Of a stretch of 8,075 nt of DNA, positions 7,798 to 8,075 are shown piece by piece. The DNA is from Oscillospiraceae bacterium. Its GTDB lineage: Bacteria; Bacillota_A; Clostridia; Oscillospirales; CAG-272. Made by a program: the position numbers and the translations under genes. The stretch covers positions 1 through 8,075 of the forward strand of contig SVSO01000127.1 in assembly GCA_015064195.1 (NCBI GenBank). Direction: 5' to 3'. The notes below the pieces were generated by a model. It saw only the letters and a program-made list of their open reading frames with translations, was not told where the DNA came from and did not search any database. Positions within the stretch are counted from its first letter, which is position 1. Every line of letters starts with the position of its first letter.

Positions 7798-8075
7798 ATG
7801 GCAAAGTATTTCAACGAACTCATGGAAACCGCACCGCGCGACCAGATCTATCATCTTCAGTCTTACAATCTTTCGCGCACCGTTTATCATGTTTACAAGA
7901 ATATGCCCATGTACCGCGAGCGCATGGACGCTGCCGGTGTGAAGCCGGAGGACATCCATTCCGTGGATGATCTCGCAAAGCTCCCCTTCACCAACAAGCA
8001 GGATCTGCGCGATTATTACCCCTATGGTATGTTCTGCGTCGATCCGGGCAAGCTGATGCGTATCCACGCTTCCTC
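7798..8075 (+). CDS. Phenylacetate-CoA ligase family enzyme, copy 2, 3' end cut by window
   Basis: The first 92 residues are visible before the window ends. They align without strain to the N-terminus of the upstream ligase: YKNMPMYRERMDAAGV matches YNRVPFYKKRLDEVGI, LPFTNKQDLRDYYPYGMF matches IPYTTKDDIRDTYPFGLF, and both reach the phosphate-binding loop opening RIHASS. The first 25 or so residues differ more. The ATG has AAAGGA nine bases upstream, and the gene starts 28 bases after iorB, so it looks like the next member of the same operon. It should be an adenylate-forming aryl-acid CoA ligase, but the catalytic motifs beyond the loop lie outside the window. The divergence suggests a different substrate preference from copy 1. 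Confidence 0.85.
   Translation, partial: MAKYFNELMETAPRDQIYHLQSYNLSRTVYHVYKNMPMYRERMDAAGVKPEDIHSVDDLAKLPFTNKQDLRDYYPYGMFCVDPGKLMRIHAS

Overview
The window reads as an ordinary chromosomal segment of an anaerobic Gram-positive bacterium, most likely a Clostridia-type Bacillota (for example an Oscillospiraceae or Lachnospiraceae relative from a gut or rumen). This is inferred from strong purine-rich ribosome binding sites, a textbook sigma-A promoter, the housekeeping protein types, and an oxygen-sensitive ferredoxin-dependent 2-oxoacid oxidoreductase. The coding DNA is moderately GC-rich and the spacers are more AT-rich. Every gene I can support lies on the + strand.

Region 1 (1-2316) is housekeeping: the 3' part of ligA (NAD-dependent DNA ligase, start lost off the left edge) and cdd (cytidine deaminase), joined by a one-base stop/start overlap. 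Region 2 (2317-2654) is a 338-base spacer without a convincing gene. It holds a 12-base tandem repeat, GC-rich inverted repeats, a terminator-like signal facing left and a long minus-strand open frame, so it may be a non-coding or repetitive element. Region 3 (2655-3935) is the complete Obg GTPase gene.

Region 4 (3936-8075) is an aryl-acid metabolic cluster. A consensus promoter, with a palindrome at its expected start site, precedes paaK-type CoA ligase 1, iorA, iorB and a second paaK-type ligase that runs off the right edge. The ligases would activate phenylacetate, indoleacetate or a similar acid to the aryl-acetyl-CoA using ATP. IorAB interconverts aryl-acetyl-CoA plus CO2 and the aryl-pyruvate using ferredoxin. 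Together they can serve either reductive recovery of aryl acids into aromatic amino acids (a route known in rumen and gut anaerobes and in methanogens) or the oxidative direction; the sequence does not settle which.

I found no previously undescribed system. The points most worth a second look are the two folded regions between iorA and iorB, the operator-like palindrome at the paaK promoter, the paired but diverged ligases, and the odd cdd-obgE spacer. No tRNA, rRNA, CRISPR array, transposase or phage gene is visible.
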